Shown piece after piece: positions 24,001-35,154 of a DNA stretch of 64,000 bases. Position 1 is the first letter of the stretch. The number at the start of each line of letters is the position of its first letter. The notes below the pieces were generated by a model. The model did not search any database, had not been told where the DNA came from, and was given only the letters and a program-made list of their open reading frames with translations. Origin of the DNA: Hymenolepis diminuta (Eukaryota > Platyhelminthes > Cestoda > Cyclophyllidea > Hymenolepididae); the NCBI GenBank assembly GCA_900708905.1, contig CAADRB010000005.1, positions 6,040,061 to 6,104,060 on the forward strand, given 5' to 3'. The translations under genes were made by a program, and so were the position numbers.

Positions 24001-27000
24001 ACGCGTATTGTTATTAAGAGCCATACCTTGTCAAATACAAACATTATCAAAGCATGATTACGGTTACGTACAAAAATAACAGTTTATCAACGAATAATCA
24101 GTGAAGTTGCAGGCTTTTCACCTTAATATCCACTAACTGGTTGAATTCACTTCAAAATTCTCCTGATGATGCAAACAAATTTAAGCTTTCCTAATAATAT
24201 AGCTTTGCATAATAATACTTATGCAAATGATATAAAATTGTAGTCGAAAAAAAGTCTCTTCATCTATATCAACCAAAAACAATATCTTCGTAAAGGAAAG
24301 CTTCTTACGATTTGGCGACTATGATACCGCTTGTATTGACATTCTGATAACTATCCTGCATGTCTGATAAACGCTTCTGAATTGTCTATGGCACAAATTG
24401 GCACAGATCAACAGAGTAAGACAGTAATCTTGTCCTAGAGCCATCCCCTTACAGATATAATGATCTTATTAAAGACTAACAGGATACAGCAGCTTTTCTC
24501 ATAATCCGAAGAACAAGAGTTGAGTTAGACAAATGTGCATTGGACAAGTGTATTAAAATGGGAGCAAGGAAGAAAGGATAATGAGATTGTTATCTTTAGA
24601 TAAATCCGTGCATAATACTTACTAATGTCTACAAGAAAACAATTACTTTTTTTCCAAATCAGAAATGAGACCACAAGTAAATTGAACAGCTACGAGGAAT
24701 GAGAAGAAATAGGTATGAATAGGAATTAAAATGGAAGAAGCGGAAAAGAAGCACTAAAGCTGAGTGAAAAAGTGGAAAGCAGGTGAATCGAGTCACAACA
24801 AATAGTCTAGACCTTAAGATCAGATTTGCTAAACGCAAATCAATACACGGACTGGTTAACGCGCATGTCCTCAAATTTGCAAGATATTGTAACAAGTAAT
24901 TATATCGCAACTAAGCGGCGATATGTAAAATCTCGACTTAATTGTTTAAGTAATCATTCATTAAGGTATATCTGTCGATAGAGTTATTGGTGATAGCAAT
25001 TGCCGTAAAATTCTCAATCAAGCAACATCGCCAAATTATGTGCTAATAATTTCCTTAATGAAATCTCGTGATCAGGTTTATCAAAAATAACTAATGAGTT
25101 ATTAAATGCTGGTATTCATTCTGAGCTATCTAACACCAACAAGTACTAAAAGGAAAGGTTATATGGATCAAAACAGCTACGAGGGCCAGTCAATCTCAAT
25201 CCAAAAATGAGATAGGGAAAATTCTAATTAAATTACGGCTTCAAATTATTGGATGAAAGTAGGGAAAAGCGGACACGCAAGTTTGAGCTGTAACATAAAT
25301 GTGGTAATTTGGAACTAGTTAAGTTTGTCAAATTTGTATGCGAATAAAGGAAATATGATGAATGTCTACCAGAGCTCCGTTGGCAGCGGATCTTTGGTGG
25401 TGATGGTGGAGCGAGCGAAGCCAAACATTTCCAAGAGTGATGCGACAGTAGGCATCAGCGAGATACTTGGGCTGACGAATGATGCGGTCGAGCTTACGTT
25501 GAGCAGCCTCCACTTCTCCCACGGTCAGATGGAGTTGTGCCAACAGACTCCAGGCATCGGGATGGTCAGGACTCACATCCAGCACCTCACGGAACCACAA
25601 AGACGCATCTCGAAGTTGACCCCTCTCACGAGCAATGCAGCCCAGTCGCAAGTAACCTGATAAAAAGACGAGATGTTATTGCTAACGATGACTGAAAAGG
25701 GGATAATAAAGTGCACACACAGTCAACATAGGCGGGATGTTGTAGGAGGATGGATTTGTATATTTCCTCAGCTAGATCGGGACGATTCTTAGCCTCATAA
25801 AGACGAGCCTGGTTGTATCGGACTGTGATGGTGAGATCGTGGTAGTAATCATCACCAAAACCAGTGCTGGTAGATTCGGCAGTGCGACGATGCAGCTCAA
25901 CGATTGCGTTGGATGTGACTGTGCTCACAAGTGGTGTGGGGGGCTTCAAACGGGCTGCAGCTCGCTCCGCGCTTTCATTGCCACCCTCTTCGTCCTCCGT
26001 AACTTCTTGCAGCTGTTCCTCACGTATACGATCGAATGCACGAGTGAGGAATGTCTAGAGTTTAATATTCATTATGTTACACCACTTGAATAATCTTTAA
26101 GTTATAATAAGTGTGCCAATATCGCGGTAAAATATCTTCTAAACCCTAGTGAACACTCTAAATGGTCATTCATTTGTGGCAGCAATTCATCAAACGCATT
26201 AAAAGTTCCACTAATGCAACAGCAATCAATCGCTCCCTCTAAGTAGTTGAATTTGAAGTGCGTTGAGAGGAATCGTTTTCCAATAACATTAAGGACAGGA
26301 ATTACATTTATTGACCAATTTTAACAAGCTTAATACATCGTGTACTCTTGAAGAATAAGCTCGTGACATCTGACTCTGTGTATATACGCATCGACCATCA
26401 AAACAGCAAAAAGTCCTATTTTTGTTATTTTGGAGGGACTTAAACCAATAAATCATCTACTTTAAAGGGTAAGTCGATTGACGTTCAAGTCCCAACTCAT
26501 GTCCACTCAGAAGGCTTGCACTTAATCGGTGCCTATATCCACACAACTTACTAAGAGAATATTAAGAACAGTGTATTTAGAAGACCATAAACATCTGGGA
26601 GTAGATAAAATCCCAAAAGTTAAGGATAATAGTGGCTCGCAACTATTACAGGCCCCAGAACTGGCAGCTGATGCACAAAACATACTCACAGTAAATATAA
26701 CTTTATAACTTTGTAGCACTCACTTCAGATTTATTGAAATCACCTTTAATGAAGTAGAGAACGCCAATATTGTTTAAAATCTCCGGAGAGACGTCCAGTT
26801 GGACATTCTCGAGAATGTTGAGAGCATTTAGGTAGGCATTGAGAGCCTCTGCAGCATCATTTTCGAGTAGCTGGGCGTATTCAATCCACGCCTCAACGTC
26901 ATCAGGCTGACTTTCAGTCACTTGCTTGAAGAGTTGCTTCGCCTGCGCCTGTTTTTCCAACTTATTGGACTGCGCGTAAAGGCTTCCCAGGATCTTCAAT

Positions 27001-28253
27001 GTCTCATAGTTCTTTGGATAGGCCTTAAGAACCTTCTCGAAAGCTATTGCCGCCTATAACAATGCGTTAAAAGGGTAAGACCTCAAACTCGAAAAAGGAG
27101 GGCTATTGAGTCAACTTACATGTTCGAGATCCTTTCGGTGAAGATACATCTGTCCGAGACCATAGAAAGGAAGCAAAAAGTTAGGAGAAGCGAACTGTGT
27201 AGCGAGGTAATAGTACTGAAAGGCTTTATCATAATTCTCTTGAACATGAAAAGCCCGAGCCATTTGGTAACAACTTTCCGCTCTCATTGCCTCATTCTCT
27301 GTACCATGGAAGGCGTGAGTGGCAAGCTTGTGCACTTTCTCATATTCTTTCTTGTAGAAAAAGTGATCTGCGAGATGATTCAAAACCATGGGATTCGTCG
27401 AGTCAATATTGTAAGCTCGAGACAATTTCTGAACCCCTTGTTTGATCGATTCTTGAGTCTTTTCATTAAGATCCAGAATGGCTAGACCAACTAAAGCGTC
27501 AACACATTCAGGATCTAGGTCTAGAGTGCGTTGAAATGCGAGTCTTGCTTTCTGTACGTTACCAAGTCGAGCATAGCAATGTCCGATTCCAACACGAATA
27601 GAAGGTGATGAATTGGGATGGAGCATTAGAGCCTTTCGATAGAACAGGAGGGCATTTTTATATTCCTGCTTGTTGAAAGCTATACAGGCTTTGCCCAAAT
27701 AGGCCTGAATGCAAGGATTTCCTTGATTCAAAACAAAATTCAGCTGACTGTCAGCATGACTCCACTTTTCTCCCTCATAGATGAAGTAAAAAGCACGTCC
27801 TAGGAGATGTTTTTGATCGTACATTGCTATTCGATCAGCTGAAGTAAAAAGAGTAGCTGCTCTGGCGATGAGCTGAGTACGTTTTTCCTTGTTGGACTCC
27901 TTTGAAGCTTTCTTACCACAATAGTTAGCAAGCATATCCAAAAGTTGAAGAAAATCATTTTCATCATATGGTGTGAGACTAGACACATTTTGTTTCGCTT
28001 CTTCAAGAACTTTTTCAAAGTCATCGTAGTTTTTTATTTTATAGTAAGCGAGAGCAATATTAATCCAGACAGGGAGTGGAGCAACTTCTTGCAAGAGAAT
28101 ACCAACGACTTCTTCGCTTTCAGGCAATGCATTGATATCAAGTTCAATAACCTCGTCACCTCCACGCAATGGAATCTCTATAGTACCACCGCTCTCATAT
28201 TGAGAAACGTCAGACACACTCGATGCCAATCCAGTAGACTGCACATCTGCCAT
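21076..28253 (-). CDS. CTR9: RNA polymerase II-associated protein CTR9 (PAF1 complex)
   Basis: CTR9 is the tetratricopeptide scaffold of the nuclear PAF1 complex, which travels with RNA polymerase II and supports H2B ubiquitination and H3K4 methylation. Ten minus-strand exons close in phase: 28253-27120, 27053-26724, 26054-25721, 25656-25370, 23978-23721, 23264-23148, 23071-22926, 22851-22695, 21956-21798 and 21729-21076, giving 1191 residues (human about 1173). Landmarks are [15 protein letters not shown] near residue 25, a long TPR array (for example [18 protein letters not shown] and [15 protein letters not shown]), HPAYVDCYLRLG, then [18 protein letters not shown]. After that comes a charged coiled coil ([13 protein letters not shown]) and a basic/Ser/Asp-rich tail ending LLDSDSE. 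Compared with human CTR9 there is a 22-residue N-terminal extension and an insertion of about 50 residues in the 26054-25721 exon. Introns are 64-1391 nt. Flotillin-2 diverges from it across 3 kb. Confidence 0.96.
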
Positions 28254-29249
28254 CTAAAAAAATATGAATATATTGAAGTAGTATAATTTACTGATTGACG
28301 TATGATACGACTTGATTGAAAAAAAACAAAAACCGCTGGTACTACTCCTTTCGAATACGGGCGCGCAGAATGAAGAATTAAAACTGAAATATAAGTTTCT
28401 TCAGTTCAATTTGATTAATGTTAATTTAATAGTCTTTATCATTAAATTAAGAGGATGGCTTTTTATTACTCTTAAAAGCATTTCAGTGGGATCTTTTTAT
28501 CATGATATTTGACAAGTCTTATTTATTTGCTTATGGAATAGATTTGTAGAATAGTTTCGTTCTCCAGATCAATAATTTCCCCAAGTTTTACTTAATCTAG
28601 TAAAAGGCATGCATTTGTGAAATCTTTAAACAGCGTTTTCGTCTTTTTAACCAAAGATTATTTTGTAGAAGTTACTTTTCGGCGCAACAACATTTACCAA
28701 CTATTTTCTGATACGAAAGTCCATTCATTATAATGCTGGTTATTTGCGTTTGTAAACAAAATGCTAGGCACGTTCATTGAATGAGCGATTGATTTAAATC
28801 ATTCATTAACTCAGATACGAATTGAATCATTCGGATTCTATGCCCGAATTAAACTTATTTTGTTCATCTTACTTGCATCTCTTTCCTATTTTACCCATTA
28901 AGCAGATTTTTTAAATTCCCAGAGAGAATAACACTTTTTCATTAATTCAATCAACTATTTTTTCAAAACTTTTATGGTAGGAATATATGTAATAAAGTTG
29001 AATGATAATAAAAAGCAGTTTTTCCACCGTCCATTATCCTTACTTAAAAAGATTTGTATCCTTCGATAAATTATAGTGCCTATGTTTACAGGTTCTAATC
29101 ACTCTCTTTACATTTCAATAGTATTAACAGACGTTTATTATACGAGAATACCGTGTTACAAAATTATCACTTTTTTTCTTCATATCATCTTTTTCCCATA
29201 ATGCCTTTTTAATGAGCTTCAGTAAAATTCTCCTCGTTTCTTCTACAGC

Positions 29250-29560
29250 CAGCAGATGTCTATCAACAATTGTCGATTAGAAATGATTGCTTGGCTATTA
29301 GATCTCCACTACAGTGTCTACAGGCGGTCCAGTTTCGTATGCATGCTTGCACCTAGATACTTAAACAGATGTGGTCATCACGCCGAGACATGACTGACAT
29401 CTAACGAAGAAATTTTTTTATATATTAACTTACCTTACTTATCCATAAATTGAGGTAACTTCCCATCCACTTCCATACTGATCAATGGACATGAGTGATT
29501 TGACTTTTTCCAAATATTCGATCGATGTGGCTCCGGCAGACATAGCGTTATTACAGTTTT
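29250..29560 (+). repeat. Dispersed repeat copy (family C)
   Basis: It shares blocks with 41890-42065: agccagcagatrtctatcaa...agaaatgat, a catcacgc...gacatgactgac block, and gacatgagtgayttga...ttcgat..gtgg....gcagac. The blocks occur in a somewhat different order in the two copies, so they are old and rearranged. No coding function is seen. Confidence 0.55.
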
Positions 29561-30154
29561 ATTTCAAGTATATGTTACTGAGTCATCGAACTGTAGTATT
29601 TCAAATAAATCAGAATAATATCGTAGGAGCTAAGGCTATGGCGAACAATACCAAACGACAATTTCAAAAGGTAGAACACAAAGAGTATTGAAGGCAAAGC
29701 ATATTGGATAATCTACGATGATGGTTCAAGAATATGCTAGAGATGAGAGAGAACAGAGATAGGAGGGAGCATACTGTAATAACGTTAGGTCTATCGGGGA
29801 CACACCGATGGAATAGGTAGAATAAGTCAATTCACTTATGTTGCCAGATCAGTTCGGAGATGGCAGATAAGCCACTCCAATTTATTAATTAATAAATTAG
29901 GTTTATATGCAAAACATTTCTTCGTCCAGTATGAATTGTAGTAATACGGGTTCTATCAGATTTTATTTAAACCTGTATGAATTACTTCTAATAGGAAAAT
30001 GGAACAAATAAAAAAGAGCTCTGGTAAAGGATAGGATTTAGATCAATAACAGAGATAAAACAGTTATAATGATTAATTTTTGTATGTAAACACTCTTCGT
30101 TTAAATTTATGAAGTAATTTTTTAATGATAAAACACTCCAAGTACCCTTCATGA

Positions 30155-30355
30155 ATGGGTGTCCAAACGGCCATCTTGGGTAAATGCTATCACCAAGGGG
30201 CCTACCTGTTTAGAATATCGATTTCTGCCACAGCCTTAATTATCCAGACTAATCAAGTCCGGTTGGCCGCACCGCTCATTGCGTGTGTAACGGTGGGCCT
30301 TGAACATGTGACCTCTGACTTCACAGACGAACACGTTAGCCATTGAACAACTGTA
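30155..30355 (-). repeat. SINE-like repeat, tRNA-related head (copy 3, inverted)
   Basis: On the minus strand the head reads tggctaacgtgttcgtctg (A-box-like, near 30340), then agaggtcacatgttcaaggccc (near 30300-30320), which is B-box-like (consensus GGTTCGANNCC). Spacing between the boxes is about that of a tRNA gene. The head matches copies 1 and 2, while the body diverges more. A SINE relic is the simplest reading; a functional tRNA is excluded because no acceptor stem or anticodon arm pairs. Confidence 0.6.
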
Positions 30356-31298
30356 GCTTTATATCTGACCAATATATAAATTTTGAGACGCAACTTTCAC
30401 CATTTTGAAGGTTTATCTTAGGGTAAAAAAATTTTTTTCAAATGCTACTGAAAATAACCGATAAAAAGTTGTCTTTCCTTATGCATTGAAAATATTTGAT
30501 GTTCGCAGAATTGAGCTACTAGGTCAATTGAGACGCATAAAGCCCATCATTTTAGGCTAAACTATCAGCCCCGTTTTATCCCGGATGCAGAAAGATTAGA
30601 GTGCCTGAATGCGCTTATTCGGATAAGCAACAAAATGGCTGCATTCCATGGAGTCTGTTTCACACAGTTTTACCAAATGACTGAAAAACAAAGAGAAATC
30701 TCAATTGTACTTACTGGGTCCTAAATGTATGAAAAATATACAGTTTTATGAATTTGAGGACCATCGCAAATGACATAGGCAACAATTTTAGTCAAAGAAT
30801 ATAAAAAAGAATATAAACAGTGTAAGAATGTTACTTTTAATGTTGTGTTTGGGATAATGAGTATATTTAGATAGTACCATAAATATTCAACAAAATATGA
30901 GGTGAAACGACAACATAAATTAGCCTATTACTTATTGTTTCCCTTTACGTCTGACGTTAATATGACATTTATAGGAGAGAATTTATTAAACTTGTCGTTA
31001 GTGAGTCTGACAAGTTAAAGAAAAATCACATCATCATTCTGTTTAAAATTAGCAATTCCGTATTTTTTAAGAACATTTGAGAAGACTTTTTAAAATTCAA
31101 ACGCAAAGATCAGCCGCATTACTTTTTACTATTTAAAAATAGTAATACAAATCCTTTATCTTAAAATTTTAACTCTGATCCTTATAAACCCTTTAATATC
31201 ATGTATTGCTAAAGAAATGCGTATGTTTTACTATATCACTGCAAATTTTACCTTTAAGTTGTGTATGGCTCATTTTGGCAGTAATTATTACTATCCTG

Positions 31299-34200
31299 AT
31301 GGGGAATATACAGATCTCCGGTCCAAATGAGGCCCTTGTTTTGTCTGGTAAAGTAAAATCTAATTTGGTAATTCATATTTTAGGTGGCTTGGGGGCTACA
31401 GGAGTTAAGGTAATAGTTGGTGGTTGGGGGTGGTCTTGGTGGTGTCTCACAGATGTGCAACGGTAGGGTATGATTTTTTTAAATGCTATTGTCAGCCTTT
31501 CACTATCTGTTATGACACTGAACCCTAAATGTGAAGACGTCGAAACTCTGGAAGGTGTTGCAGTTACCGTGACTGGTGTCGCTCAAGTGAAAGTAATGAA
31601 TGAACCCAAATTTTTAGAAGCTGCTTGTGAACATTTCCTGGGGAGAAGTACTAAAGAGATTAAAGAAACTATTCTCCACACATTGGAGGGTCATCTTCGT
31701 TCTATTCTCGGCACGCTTTCTGTTGAGTCTATTTATAAGGATCGTGAGATTTTCGCCCATTCAGTACGCGAAGTTGCGGAGCCTGATGTTGCTAAAATGG
31801 GTGTAGAGCTTCTATCTTTTACGATCAAAGATCTTAGCGACCGAGTTCAATATTTGGATTCTCTTGGGCGAGGGCAAATTGCCAACGTTAGACGAGATGC
31901 TGAAGTTGGTGTTGCGGAAGCAGAAAGAGACGCCGGAATTTGGGTGAATTATTCATCTATTTCCTTTTCCCGTTTGGATTTTAATACTTTAAACTTATTT
32001 TGTTTATTCCAGGAGGCAGAATATGACAAAGAGCTGGTTGATGTCCGCTGTACCGTTGACGGAGAAATAGCAGAGTCTCAGTTCAAATTTACGAGCATGA
32101 AATCGAAATTTGAGCAGGAGATCAACGTGGCTAAAGCTGAGGCGGAGTTGGCATATGAATTGCAGACTGCAAAGGAGCAACAGTCGATTCGGGCCGAGGA
32201 GGTAGAAATTGAGGTGGTCCAGCGTCGTTGCCAAGTGGAAATCGAAGAGGAGGAAATTTTGCGCTCGCAGCGAGCTCTTGAACACACAGTTCGTCTTCCT
32301 GCAACTGTTGAGGCTGCAAAAACACAGATGCTTGCTCAAGCTGAACGGTGAGAATTCTTTGAATATTCACATCATTTCTTGTTTGGAAGAATGCATGTTC
32401 ATGAAATGAACATTTATTAGTATATTCATAGCTGCTCTAATTCCTAAAAGAGTCTAATTTAGTGTCCGGATTCGGTGGCACTGGTTTCAAGAAAATTTAG
32501 TCCTTGAACATCCGATGTCTATTACAATTCTAACTATTGTTGACAAACTAAGACGTCTTTCGGTTTCTGGAATTCTTTTTATAGTAAGGCAATTACTTCT
32601 GATTATCACTTCACAAGGCGAAGTTTCATCTAGCGCTCCGAAAATTACCTTAATTGGGTAGATATAAAGAGAAATAGGGAATTTGATACTCGTAGACATA
32701 AGCAAAATTAAGATTCTGAAAACTTCTAATGGTTAAATTAAATATCAACATGAGAGAATTTAGTAAGGTCATGCATGGAAAATTGCACGGACCAAACACC
32801 ACGTAGATGCCTTCACTCTGATTGATATTTATGACCAGTATCCTGAGAACTGACCCTGAGCACTATCTGCATCTTTTATCGGTCAGTTACATAAAATTAG
32901 AACTTCACACCCGCGTATTTTGTTTCACTCTCCCGAAGATGAGTATATCTCTTGATCTGTTTTCTCATGTTTGACTGATTGATTCACTTTTCTTGTAGGC
33001 AAATTGCCTATTCTAGCTGGTATGATTGTTAGCTTAGCCTACTTCCAACGTTCTTAGTGGCTTCCAGTATCCTGTTATACTTCCATCCCAAGAGGGTCAA
33101 AGGTAGGCCCAGTCTAGTTCACCTCTTGGTCCAGTGCTTTAGTAAAAACGCATCATATAGGGCTTATACAGAGGTGATAGAGGGAATGTCAGATTGAGAA
33201 TTTTAATATGCCCAGAATCTGGGTGTCTGGATGTTGGATTTGTTACATTGAGGTATTTGTCTACGTAATCACATAATTGTCGGTGTATTTAGAATTCGAG
33301 ATAAGCTCTTTATATATTTATGTCTTCTCTTTTTAGGGAGAAGAAGATCATGGAGGCGAAAGCGTCGGCGAAAAGTATAAGGATAATCGGAGCAGCCAAC
33401 GCAGTTGCCCTCGAGGCTCTGGGATCGGCAGAAGCTGAGGGAGTGATTGGACGGGCTAATGCCTTTTCGCATTTTACAGACGCCTCAAAACTCGCCTCAT
33501 CTCTGAAGGCTCTTCCGACCATCGCAGCACAAATCGCTCAGCCTCTGGCCAACACCAAGGAAATTTTCATTCTCTCTGGGAACGATGCTAACAGTATTGG
33601 AATTGATGAGTATGTGGAGACTGCCAAGGCCCTGTTTGGAATTTCCCTGCCAGATAACGTTATGGATAAGTTCACTTCTGTTCAGGTGAATAATACTGCC
33701 TTGGGTTCTCTTAACACTAAAATAGGGATAGATTCTGGTTGGTTACGAAACGGCTCTATGTGTTCGATAAATCATTCGATCAGTAACATATGCGCGTTTG
33801 GTTACCTTTCTAGTTTCGGGTTGTACGATTGCATCTACAGCTCTGCACTGGTGTCCGTGCTCGAAAATCGAACTCCTTATGTTATTATCATTTCAGATTG
33901 ACATCCACGCTTCTGAAGCAAGTATTAAAATTTTATTTATGAAGAGTATGAATGACAGCTTTTAGCAAGGTAGATATAAGGAGCACATAAATAATATTCG
34001 AAACTGAAGGGGCATATTTAGAGCAACTTCTAATCTTGGAGCTCTTAAGTGAGCCCCGTGCTCTGTCTTTCGAGCATGATAATAGATGATGAGCGTTTAA
34101 TTAAAAGAACGAGAATGGGAATGAATACGTGGAAAAAACGTTAGATACCTACGGCTCTATTGTTAATGAGATTGTTATAATCCACAGCAAGGCAAAAAAA

Positions 34201-35154
34201 TATTGCAATTTTCCATTGAGGAAATGGGTTAACAGAAACTAATAAACGGAAAGAGGAATGGGTTCGAAAAGACGCTGAGAGTAAAGTTAAGGTATCAAAG
34301 AGTCTTGCTTCATGTGATTTTCGGATTTGGGTTGCACAGTATTTACTAAATTGTTAGCTCGTGTCCCAATAATCAAATTTCATGATTTGTCCCCTGGATT
34401 GCTAGGCAAATTCATGTTTCCAATATCCGGTGCTTATTGGTTGGCTGGTTCGTTATAATGTTTCGTTTTCCACTTCAGTTTATTTTTCTCATATGATAGT
34501 AGGCAGCTTACGGTATCTTAAGACAGTAAAGCTGAGACGATATCAGGTCTGAACTCGAGCATTATCTGCATTTGTCCTGAAATGTTAATGGGCCAGTAGT
34601 AGATTGTAAGAACTAATTATCCGATTATTAACTTGGTGATGCTTTGTTGCGTCCTGTCACAATAATGTAACAATGTCCTATGAAGAATATAAGGCATTTA
34701 CAGATATCTGAAAGTTGAAAGAACTTGAGACTGCGAAGTTGTACATTTCATTGTATAGAAGTTGAAGCCTTATTGAAATAAATAGCTTGTCTTGCTGTAC
34801 CATATTGAGAACTGCGTAGAGAGACCTAGAGAGGAGGTAACTTGGTTAGATCACATCCTAATATGCTATGCCGAGTTACAATAGTGTAAGTAGGCATGAG
34901 GGCTTCATCAGAGTAAAATAAATGGCACCCTTTATGGTTCGCGCATAGCATCAATGCTAGATCCACTATCTGGGAATGCTAGTTTTCCATAATGAAAGTT
35001 ATCACTTACTTAACCGACACTAAACTAGCTTAGTTTTAATCTTCAACGTTCCACTTTGAACCATGTGTAAAGTGTAGAACGTGTGTGTTGTCATGCTCGA
35101 TCATTGTCTATTTTTTAATTTCAGAACAATCTCCGTGGCGCTGCGAGAGCTTAG
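31299..35154 (+). CDS. FLOT2: Flotillin-2 (reggie-1)
   Basis: Flotillins are SPFH-domain scaffolds of membrane microdomains, acting in endocytosis and signalling. Exons: 31299-31347, 31384-31462, 31496-31943, 32013-32347, 33337-33685 and 35125-35154 (TAG). Phases close and give 429 residues (human 428). The start MGNIQISGPNEALVLSG matches the flotillin-2 N-terminus, and Gly2 could be myristoylated. GGWGWSWWCLTDVQR and CEDVETLEGVAVTVTGVAQV identify flotillin-2 rather than -1. The SPFH domain (to about residue 190) is followed by an Ala/Glu-rich coiled coil (AYELQTAKEQQSIRAEEVEI). The usual palmitoylated cysteines near the N-terminus (human Cys4, Cys19, Cys20) are absent. The last exon codes NNLRGAARA. 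Reading through its donor instead would end at 33901 with 72 unrelated residues; family length favours splicing. Introns grow from 33 nt at the 5' end to 1439 nt at the 3' end. An in-frame upstream ATG at 31206 would add a hydrophobic segment and is not preferred. Confidence 0.92.

Larger units (their letters stand above)
28254..31298. other. Divergent intergenic region between CTR9 and flotillin-2
   Basis: This 3 kb should hold the promoters of both flanking genes. Sequence content is AT-rich with two repeat relics (29250-29560 and 30155-30355). No gene is supported; the open stretch at 29485-29691 lies within the repeat. Confidence 0.55.

Noticed and set aside
30155..30355. A functional tRNA gene
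   Set aside because: Only A- and B-box-like motifs are present; the cloverleaf does not fold and the head belongs to a dispersed repeat.
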